Below, piece after piece: positions 1 through 6,246 of a stretch of DNA of 11,133 bases (the stretch's first letter is position 1; the number at the start of each line of letters is the position of its first letter). This DNA comes from Thermoproteota archaeon (GTDB taxonomy: Archaea > Thermoproteota > Thermoprotei_A > Sulfolobales > Desulfurococcaceae), in assembly GCA_013154205.1 (NCBI GenBank), contig JAADCY010000137.1, forward strand, positions 1 through 11,133. Direction: 5' to 3'. The notes under the pieces were generated by a model. The model was not told where the DNA came from, ran no database searches, and saw only the letters and a program-made list of their open reading frames with translations. The position numbers and the translations under genes were made by a program.

Positions 1-310
1 GTAACGGCTCGTCCCCGCTATAATATGCTGCTGTCATGAAACGTACACCGTATATCTTTGGCGGAACAACTCCTTTCTCTTCTTCAGGCCAAGAACGGAT
101 ATCAGCGCCTAACAATATGTGGAGCCCCGGATTAGTGAAGTCTAGATCCAGTAGTCCCGTCTCTATATTGTCTTTCGCAAGCAGTAATGCTAGTGTTCCA
201 GCGATAACTGTTTTCCCGACACCTCCCTTACTACTCATTACTGGCACGACGAGTTTTATGCGGGATAACCTCTCTCTGGCAGCGAGGAGCCTAGGGTCAA
301 GTCTTATCAC
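1..310 (-). CDS. hypB: ATPase-type HypB, Mrp/MinD-family nickel-insertion factor (3' end beyond the left edge)
   Basis: Partial gene; the first 103 codons are present and the rest lies off the left edge. The protein has a deviant Walker A motif, SSKGGVGKT (residues 26-34), and an A' motif, LLDLDF (53-58), which place it in the MinD/Mrp/ParA class of P-loop ATPases rather than the G3E GTPase class of bacterial HypB. The opening IRLDPRLLAARERL and the later GVVPPKIYGVRFMTAAYY resemble, from memory, the Thermococcus kodakarensis ATPase-type HypB. That protein binds HypA and raises its nickel affinity in an ATP-dependent cycle during [NiFe]-hydrogenase maturation in the cytoplasm. The gene starts with GTG 2 nt after the hypA stop, and its GAGGTGGAG ribosome site lies inside the hypA end, so the two are co-transcribed and probably translationally coupled. 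A generic Mrp-type Fe-S carrier is the alternative, but the hypA neighbour argues against it. Confidence 0.85.
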   Translation of the reverse strand, partial: MIRLDPRLLAARERLSRIKLVVPVMSSKGGVGKTVIAGTLALLLAKDNIETGLLDLDFTNPGLHILLGADIRSWPEEEKGVVPPKIYGVRFMTAAYYSGDEPL

Positions 311-312
311 TT

Positions 313-714
313 CTACTCCACCTCGATCAAGGTGACATCTACTCCACGGCCTTTCACAATATCGAAATCACGGCTACCGCAACGAGGACATTTGTAGTAC
401 GAGAAAATAGTTTCTGGGACAAAATGTATGGCTTCACGTATTGTTTCATCGAAAACATTCATATCAGGTTTCCATTCATATCCGCATTTCCTACATTTAA
501 GCACTGGTTCCTCGTCTTCAAAATCGATCTCCTTGACCTGGTAGCCCATGCTCTCAAGTATTTCTTTAAGCGCAAACCCTAGGATCTCCTTGTCTATGCT
601 CTGCAGGACGCCTAGCCTGATGATTACTCGCTTAATGTTTTTCTTGCCCTCGCCGCCTATCCTGTAGACGATGTACCTGGCGAGGGCGTCTGCCAGCGCC
701 CATTCGTGAACCAT
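313..714 (-). CDS. hypA: Hydrogenase nickel-incorporation metallochaperone HypA
   Basis: HypA delivers Ni2+ to the large subunit of [NiFe]-hydrogenases. The protein is 133 aa, usual for archaeal HypA. It opens MVHEWALADAL, close to the family's MHEWALA nickel site. It carries two zinc-finger cysteine pairs, CRKC (74-77) and CPRC (109-112), flanking a Thermococcales-like insert that contains IHFVPE (His97, a possible extra nickel ligand). The KGRGVDV stretch near the C terminus is also typical. The ATG at 714 has a good GGTGG Shine-Dalgarno at 722-726, seven bases upstream. The start is unusual because one Val separates Met1 from the nickel-binding His, which is residue 2 in most homologues. 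Together with the ATPase-type hypB directly downstream it forms a HypA-HypB nickel-loading module. Confidence 0.95.
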   Translation of the reverse strand: MVHEWALADALARYIVYRIGGEGKKNIKRVIIRLGVLQSIDKEILGFALKEILESMGYQVKEIDFEDEEPVLKCRKCGYEWKPDMNVFDETIREAIHFVPETIFSYYKCPRCGSRDFDIVKGRGVDVTLIEVE

Positions 715-721
715 TATGTTG

Positions 722-763
722 CCACCATTATCGGGATATTGTTGCTATGGGATAAAATAAGTA
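722..763 (-). promoter_or_regulatory. Putative hypA promoter and ribosome site
   Basis: Read on the minus strand, an A/T box CTTATTTTATC (about 762-752) lies about 40 bases upstream of the hypA ATG, followed by GGTGG at 726-722. An archaeal TATA box here would place the transcript start near 729, giving a leader of about 15 nt that just contains the ribosome site. Assigned by eye only. Confidence 0.4.
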
Positions 764-833
764 TCATGTGGCCATTCGATCAAGATTATTAATCCAGGCG
801 TAAAGGATACTCATGATAATTGATGCCACTATA

Positions 834-839
834 GAGGGT
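834..839 (+). promoter_or_regulatory. Shine-Dalgarno site that decides the PAP2 start
   Basis: GAGGGT lies six bases before the ATG at 846, a near-ideal archaeal spacing. It favours that ATG over the in-frame ATG at 813, which has no ribosome site and adds only 11 residues that are not part of the PAP2 fold. The A/T box GATTATTAATCC (785-796) could drive a leaderless transcript starting near 813, so the upstream start is not excluded. Confidence 0.5.
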
Positions 840-845
840 AATGAT

Positions 846-1457
846 ATGGTTAGATATAGAAGGCTCTACCTATGGATCGATAAGTATCCTGACTATTCGT
901 TCTACACGGTTTTCATAATTAATGCATTGATCCAGCTGGTCCTGGGTGTTTCAACGGCGTTTATAATCCTCGTCTCGGCAATTATGCTTGTTAACTTCGC
1001 CGTGGTTCTAGTCTCTAATCTCTTAGTGAAGAACCTGTTGAGGCGGAGCAGGCCTTCAACATACTATGTTGTACATGGACGTGGAGCGAGAGTATTTGAG
1101 GGTTCTTTCCCAAGTCTCCACGCACAATTCGCTTTCGCCATGGTGACAACATTCATGGTCTCCCTATACCTTTATGTCGATGGGAACATGCTCTCCGCTA
1201 ATCTCGTCGTAGGCGTACCCGTAATCTACCTTATGGCGTTCATTGTAGCTTTGTCGAGATACCTCATAGGGGTACATCATCTAGTAGATGTTGTTGGGGG
1301 TGCAGTGCTCGGCGTCCTTCTATCACTGCCTGTCACTCTCTACGTTTATGGCTCAATGAAGGGGTTATCCCTAGTCCTCCAGGCCGTGCTTGGAGCAGTA
1401 TTCTTCATAACAGTCTACATGTTGTCTAGTCTAGAGAGAAAACATCTCTCATCTTAG
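846..1457 (+). CDS. PAP2-family membrane phosphatase (phosphatidic acid phosphatase type 2 / undecaprenyl-PP-phosphatase-like)
   Basis: Integral membrane phosphatase with all three PAP2 signatures. Counted from the upstream ATG at 813 these are KNLLRRSRP (73-81, the KX6RP phosphate-binding motif), PSLH (100-103, with Leu in place of Gly in the usual PSGH; general acid His103), and SRYLIGVHHLVD (148-159, nucleophile His155 with Asp159). Hydrophobic segments surround these motifs, as in lipid phosphatases. The family removes phosphate from phosphatidate, polyprenyl diphosphates or similar lipids. In archaea a dolichyl-diphosphate recycling role is possible, but the substrate cannot be read from sequence. 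I prefer the ATG at 846 (203 aa) because of its ribosome site; starting at 813 gives 214 aa. The gene lies alone on the plus strand between hypA and hypD, and its TAG overlaps the hypD stop. No functional link to hydrogenase maturation is evident. Confidence 0.9.
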   Translation: MVRYRRLYLWIDKYPDYSFYTVFIINALIQLVLGVSTAFIILVSAIMLVNFAVVLVSNLLVKNLLRRSRPSTYYVVHGRGARVFEGSFPSLHAQFAFAMVTTFMVSLYLYVDGNMLSANLVVGVPVIYLMAFIVALSRYLIGVHHLVDVVGGAVLGVLLSLPVTLYVYGSMKGLSLVLQAVLGAVFFITVYMLSSLERKHLSS

Positions 1458-2605
1458 TCTAGATTAAGGAAGGGGATGTTCTCAGCCCATATCCTGCATG
1501 TTCCCTCACTACTCACCATACATGGGCCGTACGGGTTCTCAGGAGTACATCTCTTGAGGAATAATGGACAGTCGGTAGGCTTAGCGGCTCCTAGGACGAC
1601 GTCGGGGCAGCGGCAGCCGGGGAGATGTTCTCTGGACCCAGGCTTCTCCTCGATCCCGAGTACTGATACGAGGTCTTTATCCCTGTACTCTCTACGGGGA
1701 TAAGCGCCGCTGTCAGGTATGTAGCCTATTGCTCTCCAATAGGCCGTCCGTGCTTCATAGACTTTCTCAATAGCTTTTTTCGCCTGGATGTTCCCTTCCG
1801 GCTTCACAACCCTCGTATATTCATTTATAAGGCTTGGCTTATCCTTGATCCTCATCTCGAGGATGTATTTTATCGATAAAAGCACGTCGATGGGCTCGAA
1901 GCCCGAGACCACTACTGGGACACCATAATCTCTTGGGAGGAAAGACCATGCATTAGCACCTATAATCGACGATACATGACCGGGGGCGATGACACCATCA
2001 AGCCTTATATCGGGCCTGTTTTCAAGGAGGTACCTCATAACTGGTGGGGTTAGCCTATAGGCGTGTAGGATAAACATGTTGTCCGGAACGCTCCCTGCCA
2101 GTAAGGGGTAAGCCGTAGTAGGAATAGTTGTCTCGAAGCCGACGGCGAAGAATACGTGCTTACCACTCTTATCTCTAAGTGCGTGTTTAACAGCGTCTAG
2201 AAAGCTATAGACAACATTGACTTTTCCACCCATTGCATGGGCTTCGTAGAGGCTCCTTATCCCCTTAATCCTCGTACCAGGCAACTTATAGGCGTCGCCA
2301 TAAGTATGGATAGTGTAGCCGTTCATGCTGAGCTCTATCAAGAGATCAACGTAGTAGCCGGGAGTAATACACACCGGACAACCGGGCCCAGCTATTAACT
2401 CAACGTTCTCAGGCATGAGTGTTCTCAGCCCGTAATGAGATATGGTCCATTCATGTGTTCCACAGAAATTCATTATCTTAACCGTACCGCTGATCTCCTT
2501 TGCCAGGGATTTTATCTCGTCTACAATGATTGATGCTTTAGGGTTTTTCTCGAAGACGTGCTTAATTATTCTTATGATATCGTTTTTCGTCATGATAATG
2601 GACAC
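1454..2605 (-). CDS. hypD: [NiFe]-hydrogenase maturation protein HypD
   Basis: HypD is the scaffold with HypC on which the Fe(CN)2CO unit of [NiFe]-hydrogenase is assembled. It reduces disulfide and iron using a [4Fe-4S] cluster. The protein is 383 aa, the family's usual length. Diagnostic motifs are CGTHE (48-52), GPGCPVC (73-79, the thiol-redox cysteines C76/C79), AVGFETT (154-160), APGHVS (207-212) and SGFEP (234-238). The C-terminal cysteine cluster (C331, C333, C346, C353, C362, C370 in GCRCPD, DCPLF, RCTPENP and GPCMVSSEGTC) holds the Fe-S ligands. The GTG start has GTGAT six bases upstream. An in-frame ATG four codons later (2593) is the alternative start. The gene is divergent from modA and converges with the PAP2 gene with overlapping stops. 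No hypC, hypE or hypF lies in the window. Confidence 0.97.
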   Translation of the reverse strand: MSIIMTKNDIIRIIKHVFEKNPKASIIVDEIKSLAKEISGTVKIMNFCGTHEWTISHYGLRTLMPENVELIAGPGCPVCITPGYYVDLLIELSMNGYTIHTYGDAYKLPGTRIKGIRSLYEAHAMGGKVNVVYSFLDAVKHALRDKSGKHVFFAVGFETTIPTTAYPLLAGSVPDNMFILHAYRLTPPVMRYLLENRPDIRLDGVIAPGHVSSIIGANAWSFLPRDYGVPVVVSGFEPIDVLLSIKYILEMRIKDKPSLINEYTRVVKPEGNIQAKKAIEKVYEARTAYWRAIGYIPDSGAYPRREYRDKDLVSVLGIEEKPGSREHLPGCRCPDVVLGAAKPTDCPLFLKRCTPENPYGPCMVSSEGTCRIWAENIPFLNLD

Positions 2606-2647
2606 CAGATTATCACTGGATGTTTCTGCGGTGTTTCTATGGTAATG

Positions 2648-2659
2648 TTTATTTTATAG
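2648..2659. promoter_or_regulatory. Shared TATA-like box of the divergent hypD/modA promoter region
   Basis: TTTATTTTATAG on the plus strand reads CTATAAAATAAA on the minus strand. Both are plausible archaeal TATA elements. On the minus strand the box lies about 48 bases upstream of the hypD GTG (predicted start of transcription near 2627). On the plus strand it would place the modA transcript start near 2679, inside the palindrome at 2671-2698. No transcription data are available; assigned by eye. Confidence 0.5.
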
Positions 2660-2670
2660 ATTTGTTTTTG

Positions 2671-2698
2671 ATTAGTTATCTGATATCGAATAACGAAT
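2671..2698. promoter_or_regulatory. Candidate operator: 28-bp imperfect palindrome upstream of modA
   Basis: The palindrome is centred between 2684 and 2685. Its arms are ATT, GTTAT and GAT on the left and ATC, ATAAC and AAT on the right, so 11 of 14 base pairs are symmetric. The core is GTTAT-N10-ATAAC. It ends 13 bases before the modA ATG and covers the predicted modA transcript start, a natural place for a repressor. From memory, bacterial ModE boxes also carry GTTAT/ATAAC-like arms. A protein with a ModE-type DNA-binding domain is encoded at the end of the same operon. Binding by that protein is inference. Confidence 0.5.
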
Positions 2699-2711
2699 AA
2701 GGCGTCTAGCC

Positions 2712-3560
2712 ATGAGCAAAGCAATACCAATAATACTAGTCATCATAATCATCGGAGCAATAATCTCGGCAGCATACTACGAAACACACATGACAAACAC
2801 CAAAACATATACCAGCACAACAACCACAATAACGCAGCATACAGTCATCCTATACGTCTTATCGGGAGCAGGCCTCATGAAGCCCATGAACGAACTAATA
2901 CAGCAGTTCCAGCAGAAATATCATGTAAAAGTCATCGTCGATTACGGTGGTAGCGGAGAAATATTCGCGAAGCTAAAAACAGGAGAAGGAGAGGTATTCG
3001 TTCCGGGCTCATATTATTACGCTGCCCAAGCAATAAAGGATAAATTCATAATACCATCCACCCTAGTCAACATAACCAAGCATATACCAGTTATCGCTGT
3101 CCCAGTAAATAATCCTGAGAACATACATAGCCTAAAGGATCTCCTAAAGCCAGGGTTCAAGATAGCAATAGGGGATCCTAAGGCTTGCGCAATAGGCAAG
3201 GTAGCCTATAAGATCTTCAAGAAGAACGGCTTATGGAACATGTTCGAGGAGAAGATGAAGAGAGGCGAGGTAGTCCTAGCGCCAACCGTGAACCAGCTAC
3301 TCCTCTATCTCGTAACTGGACAGGTCAAAGCCGCCATAATCTGGGAAGACCTCGCAACCTGGAGCCAAGCCCATGGCAAGATAAAGATAATCGAGATACC
3401 CGCGAACCAGAACATAATCAAGACGATCCCGGCCGCTGTAACAGTTTACGCCGAGAAGAACGGGAAGCTGAAGATCGCCGAGGAATTCGTCGAGTACATA
3501 TCATCAAGCCAAGGACTAAAGATCTGGGAGAAATGGGGATTCAAGCCTTGGCATCCCTAA
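2712..3560 (+). CDS. modA: Molybdate/tungstate ABC transporter, substrate-binding protein (ModA family)
   Basis: Captures an oxyanion, molybdate or more likely tungstate in a hyperthermophile, outside the membrane and passes it to the ModBC permease. The N terminus is a signal anchor (residues about 4-22) with no lipobox cysteine, followed by a Thr-rich linker (28-44), typical of crenarchaeal binding proteins tethered to the membrane. The type II periplasmic-binding fold follows: VLSGAGLMKPMNEL (49-62), YGGSGE (78-83, oxyanion-contacting Ser region), GEGEVFVPGSYYY (91-103), GDPKACAIGKVAY (154-166) and VTGQVKAAIIWEDL (201-214). These match ModA-type proteins rather than sulfate- or iron-binding relatives. 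Length is 282 aa. The preceding sequence has no strong ribosome site. It is the first gene of modABCD-regulator, and modB starts within its last 28 bases. Mo versus W specificity cannot be decided here. Confidence 0.9.
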   Translation: MSKAIPIILVIIIIGAIISAAYYETHMTNTKTYTSTTTTITQHTVILYVLSGAGLMKPMNELIQQFQQKYHVKVIVDYGGSGEIFAKLKTGEGEVFVPGSYYYAAQAIKDKFIIPSTLVNITKHIPVIAVPVNNPENIHSLKDLLKPGFKIAIGDPKACAIGKVAYKIFKKNGLWNMFEEKMKRGEVVLAPTVNQLLLYLVTGQVKAAIIWEDLATWSQAHGKIKIIEIPANQNIIKTIPAAVTVYAEKNGKLKIAEEFVEYISSSQGLKIWEKWGFKPWHP

Positions 3561-4336
3561 AGTTCTCAACACTATGCATTATCATAGCCCTCATAGTCTC
3601 ATTGATCCTTTTTTCTGCATTCATAGCTCTACTCGTCATGATTTCTCCCAGTGATTTTATTAGATCCCTTGAGACAAAAGAGATGCAGTACTCCTTAAAA
3701 CTAACTATTACAACATCACTCATATCCACATTCCTCGCGGTAATCATAGGTATACCTGTAGCCTACGCATTGGCCCGTAAGGATTTCCCGGGCAAGAACC
3801 TTGTCAAGACAATCCTTGATCTCCCCATGGCGATGCCCGAGATTGTTCTCGGAATAACCCTTCTACTATTATTTGGACACACTCCCCTAGCACAATTCCT
3901 TTCAATGATAGGAGTCAAAATAGTGTTCTCACCATTAGGTATAATTGTAGCCCAGTTATTCTCGGCACTCCCCTACACTCTACGAATCCTATCATCTTCT
4001 TACGAAACGATTAATCCCAGATATGAATTAGTATCGCGTAGCCTAGGCTATGGTGAGCTCGAAACATTCGTCAAAATAACTCTACCTCTCTCCAAGGCCG
4101 GCCTGATAGCGTCAACAGCTGTTGCTTTCGCAAGGAGCGTGGGTGCTTTCGGGGCCGTGCTAATACTGGCTGGCGGAGTATACATGGTGACCGAGACATT
4201 ACCGATAACCCTTTACCTAAACATATCCTACGGCAACTTATCAATGGCGATCAGTGCGGGCATACTGTTGATCATAGTATCGTTCATCACGATATTCATT
4301 ATCGAGAAAATGGGAGGTGGTAAACTCTGGAGATAA
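3533..4336 (+). CDS. modB: Molybdate/tungstate ABC transporter permease (ModB family)
   Basis: Membrane channel subunit of the oxyanion importer. From the ATG at 3533 the protein is 267 aa with about six membrane segments (near 12-37, 56-81, 97-115, 132-154, 190-212 and 237-257). The coupling-helix (EAA) loop is YELVSRSLGYGELETFV followed by KITLPLSKAG (164-190), where ModC docks. The stretch LDLPMAMPEIVLGITLLLLF is typical of ModB/CysT-type permeases. The reading frame stays open about 300 bases further upstream, but that extension lies inside modA, is Arg/Glu-rich and has no family match, so I exclude it. GGGAG lies only two bases before the chosen ATG; an in-frame TTG at 3548, with GGGGAT upstream, is an alternative start. 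The gene overlaps modA by 28 bases and modC by one (TAATG), implying coupled translation. Confidence 0.92.
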   Translation: MGIQALASLKFSTLCIIIALIVSLILFSAFIALLVMISPSDFIRSLETKEMQYSLKLTITTSLISTFLAVIIGIPVAYALARKDFPGKNLVKTILDLPMAMPEIVLGITLLLLFGHTPLAQFLSMIGVKIVFSPLGIIVAQLFSALPYTLRILSSSYETINPRYELVSRSLGYGELETFVKITLPLSKAGLIASTAVAFARSVGAFGAVLILAGGVYMVTETLPITLYLNISYGNLSMAISAGILLIIVSFITIFIIEKMGGGKLWR

Positions 4337-5388
4337 TGAGAGTAGAGAACCTATCAGTTGATCTTGACAGTTTTCACCTCAGAGATATTAACCTGAGGGT
4401 TGAGAAAGGAGAATATGTCTGTATAATAGGACCAACAGGCGCTGGCAAGACTGTCCTTATAGAGACGATCGCGGGCTTCCATAAGCCTAGTAAGGGGAGA
4501 ATTATTCTCGAAGGCGAAGATATTACCTGCAAGCCACCTGAGAAAAGAGGTATATCCATCGTTTATCAAGACTACATGTTATTTCCCCATATGACTGTCT
4601 ACGAGAACATAGCTTATGGTGCTAGGAAAAAGATACGGGACAAGAAGAGTCTTGAAGAAGAAATAATGAGAATAGCTGGCATCATGGGGATAAAACACCT
4701 CCTTGATAGGAGGCCGGAGACCCTGAGCGGTGGTGAACAACAAAGAGTAGCTATAGCCAGAGCAATTATTTCCAAGCCAAAGCTCCTATTGATGGACGAG
4801 CCTTTCAGCGCACTAGATACTAGGACTACTGAGAAACTAAGAGATTTTGTCAAACGAGTCGCCTCGGAATATGGTCTAACAATTATTCATGTTACACACG
4901 ATATAGTGGATGTCTGGAGCCTGGCCGACAAGGTCGCGATAATGAATAATGGTAGGATAGTACAATACGGAGAGGTAGAGGAGGTTTTCTCCCGGCCCGC
5001 AGATAATTTTGTCGCAGACTTCATAGACGTCAATATTCTTGATGGAGAAATTGTAGGGTCGTCGAGAGATGTGGTGCTGATTAGAGCGGGCGACATATTG
5101 TTGAAGGCCAAGGCTAATACGGTGATCGGACAGCATGTAAGGGTCTTCATAAGGCCTGAAGACATCTATGTGACAACCGAACAGAAACGTATAGGGTCTG
5201 AATGCTTTAGGGCCGTGGTGGAGAAAATAGTTGAGAACGGCCCATACATTCATTTATATCTTTCACGTAATGAGATCGTTCTCAAAGCTATTCTTACGAG
5301 GGGATATGCCAAATGTCTCGGTTTATCCCCAGGTAGACAAGTCTATGTCCATATTAGGCCGGAAAACATAAGGGTGGCTAGAACATGA
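4336..5388 (+). CDS. modC: Molybdate/tungstate ABC transporter ATP-binding protein with duplicated TOBE/MOP-like C-terminal region (ModC family)
   Basis: Cytoplasmic ATPase that powers oxyanion import. Residues 1-230 form the ABC domain: Walker A GPTGAGKT (32-39), Q-loop Gln78 (VYQDYMLFP), signature LSGGEQQRVAIARA (130-143), Walker B LLLMDEP (150-156), D-loop SALD (158-161) and switch His188 (VTHD). Residues 231-350 are an accessory region with two similar units, ending VRVFIRPEDIYVT (268-280) and VYVHIRPENIRVA (336-348). This is the pattern of a paired TOBE/MOP regulatory domain. In some ModBC transporters such a domain binds the oxyanion and shuts the transporter when the cell is replete; here that is inference. 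The ATG overlaps the modB stop by one base, and the TGA overlaps the modD ATG (ATGA). Confidence 0.93.
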   Translation: MRVENLSVDLDSFHLRDINLRVEKGEYVCIIGPTGAGKTVLIETIAGFHKPSKGRIILEGEDITCKPPEKRGISIVYQDYMLFPHMTVYENIAYGARKKIRDKKSLEEEIMRIAGIMGIKHLLDRRPETLSGGEQQRVAIARAIISKPKLLLMDEPFSALDTRTTEKLRDFVKRVASEYGLTIIHVTHDIVDVWSLADKVAIMNNGRIVQYGEVEEVFSRPADNFVADFIDVNILDGEIVGSSRDVVLIRAGDILLKAKANTVIGQHVRVFIRPEDIYVTTEQKRIGSECFRAVVEKIVENGPYIHLYLSRNEIVLKAILTRGYAKCLGLSPGRQVYVHIRPENIRVART

Positions 5389-6245
5389 GGCACTCTCTTA
5401 GTACTCAGTGGGTCCCGGATGACAAGCTAGAGGAATGGCTACGAGAAGATTCTTACCCATTAGATCTTACATCCTTCGCGCTAAACATTCACGGTAAAGC
5501 CGTAGCTAGGGTAATCACGCGTGAGAAAAGCATAGTCGCCTGTACGGAGGAGGCCGCCCGGTTATACATGTTAGCCGGGGCAGAAAGGGTCAGACGCCTA
5601 GTACACACTGGGGCAACCGTAACTCCCGGGCAAATACTTCTAGAAGTAGTGGGGGACGCGTATAGCCTCCATAAGGCTTGGAGGGTTGCACAGACGATAA
5701 TTGCGGTTTTCTCGGGAGTAGCTACGCGGACGAGGCGATTTGTAGAACTAATTAGAAAACATGGTGGCCGGACTGTTCTAGCGACAACGAGGAAGACACT
5801 GCCCGGTCTGAGACCATTATATATAAAATCCGTGATCGCTGGAGGCGGCGTACCACATAGGCTTGGACTTTATGATAGCATACTGGTCTTCCCGAACCAT
5901 AAAAGACTAATCGCTGCGAAGACCGCTGAAGAACTAGTACAGATGGTAAAACAGGTTTTTCCCGAAAAACCAGTAACAATCGAAGCTAAGAGCTTAGATG
6001 AAGCAATCGAAGCCATAGATGCTGGCGCAGATGCGGTACAGCTAGATAAATTAGCACCATCAGAGGTCAGAGAAATAATAGATTATATCAGGCGAAAGCA
6101 TCTGAACACCAAAGTTATCGTCGCTGGAAACATAGGTATCGATAATATAGAAGACTATGCGAGGCTCGAGCCAGATATTATCGTGTCTTCGGCCCCATAT
6201 TATGGGAAACCAATAGATATTACAACAACAATAGAGAGGATCTAG
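5385..6245 (+). CDS. modD: ModD: NadC-like pyrophosphorylase of the molybdate/tungstate operon
   Basis: A quinolinate-phosphoribosyltransferase-fold protein (286 aa), related to NadC but of the ModD branch found in mod operons. Phosphoribosyltransferase landmarks are present: Arg100 ten residues before SGVATRT (110-116), TTRKTLPGLRP (134-144), GGGVPHRLGLYDS (153-165), IEAKSLDEAIEAIDAGADAVQLD (199-221, interrupted here only by naming) and VAGNIG (246-251). NadC has LIKDNH after the HR motif, supplying a quinolinate-binding Lys. Here the sequence is LVFPNH (167-172), so that Lys is lost, and the C-terminal VSSAPYYGKPIDI (267-279) is a ModD hallmark. Its reaction is not established, so an NAD-synthesis role should not be assumed. 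The ATG has GGGTGG seven bases upstream (5372-5377) and overlaps the modC stop. The next gene begins one base after its stop. Confidence 0.85.
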   Translation: MRHSLSTQWVPDDKLEEWLREDSYPLDLTSFALNIHGKAVARVITREKSIVACTEEAARLYMLAGAERVRRLVHTGATVTPGQILLEVVGDAYSLHKAWRVAQTIIAVFSGVATRTRRFVELIRKHGGRTVLATTRKTLPGLRPLYIKSVIAGGGVPHRLGLYDSILVFPNHKRLIAAKTAEELVQMVKQVFPEKPVTIEAKSLDEAIEAIDAGADAVQLDKLAPSEVREIIDYIRRKHLNTKVIVAGNIGIDNIEDYARLEPDIIVSSAPYYGKPIDITTTIERI

Positions 6246-6246
6246 T

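Noticed and set aside
36..335. 99-codon plus-strand open frame at the left edge.
   Set aside because: It lies antisense to hypB and the end of hypA, which carry clear motifs; its Ser/Pro-rich translation is a shadow.
728..740. TTATC-GGGATAT near the hypA promoter as a second copy of the modA operator.
   Set aside because: The spacing differs by a base and the right-hand ATAAC arm is absent.
720..812. Possible tRNA or small RNA in the hypA/PAP2 spacer (also considered at 2606-2711 and 8589-8680).
   Set aside because: No cloverleaf, T-loop motif or GC-rich stem was found; the spacers look like promoters.
762..818. TATCATG (762-768) and CATGATA (812-818) inverted repeat between hypA and PAP2.
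   Set aside because: Only seven-base arms separated by 43 bases in A/T-rich sequence; could easily be chance, and no regulator is linked to it.
3233..3532. Open frame extending modB about 100 codons upstream, inside modA.
   Set aside because: It is Arg/Glu/Pro-rich, has no membrane or transporter character, and lies wholly within conserved modA coding sequence. modB is complete from 3533.
4876..5253. 125-codon minus-strand open frame within modC.
   Set aside because: Antisense to the well-supported ABC ATPase, with no recognisable motif and no ribosome site noted.
5385..6245. Calling this gene nadC (quinolinate phosphoribosyltransferase).
   Set aside because: LVFPNH replaces the NadC LIKDNH, the C terminus has the ModD-type SAPYYGKP, and it lies in a mod operon.
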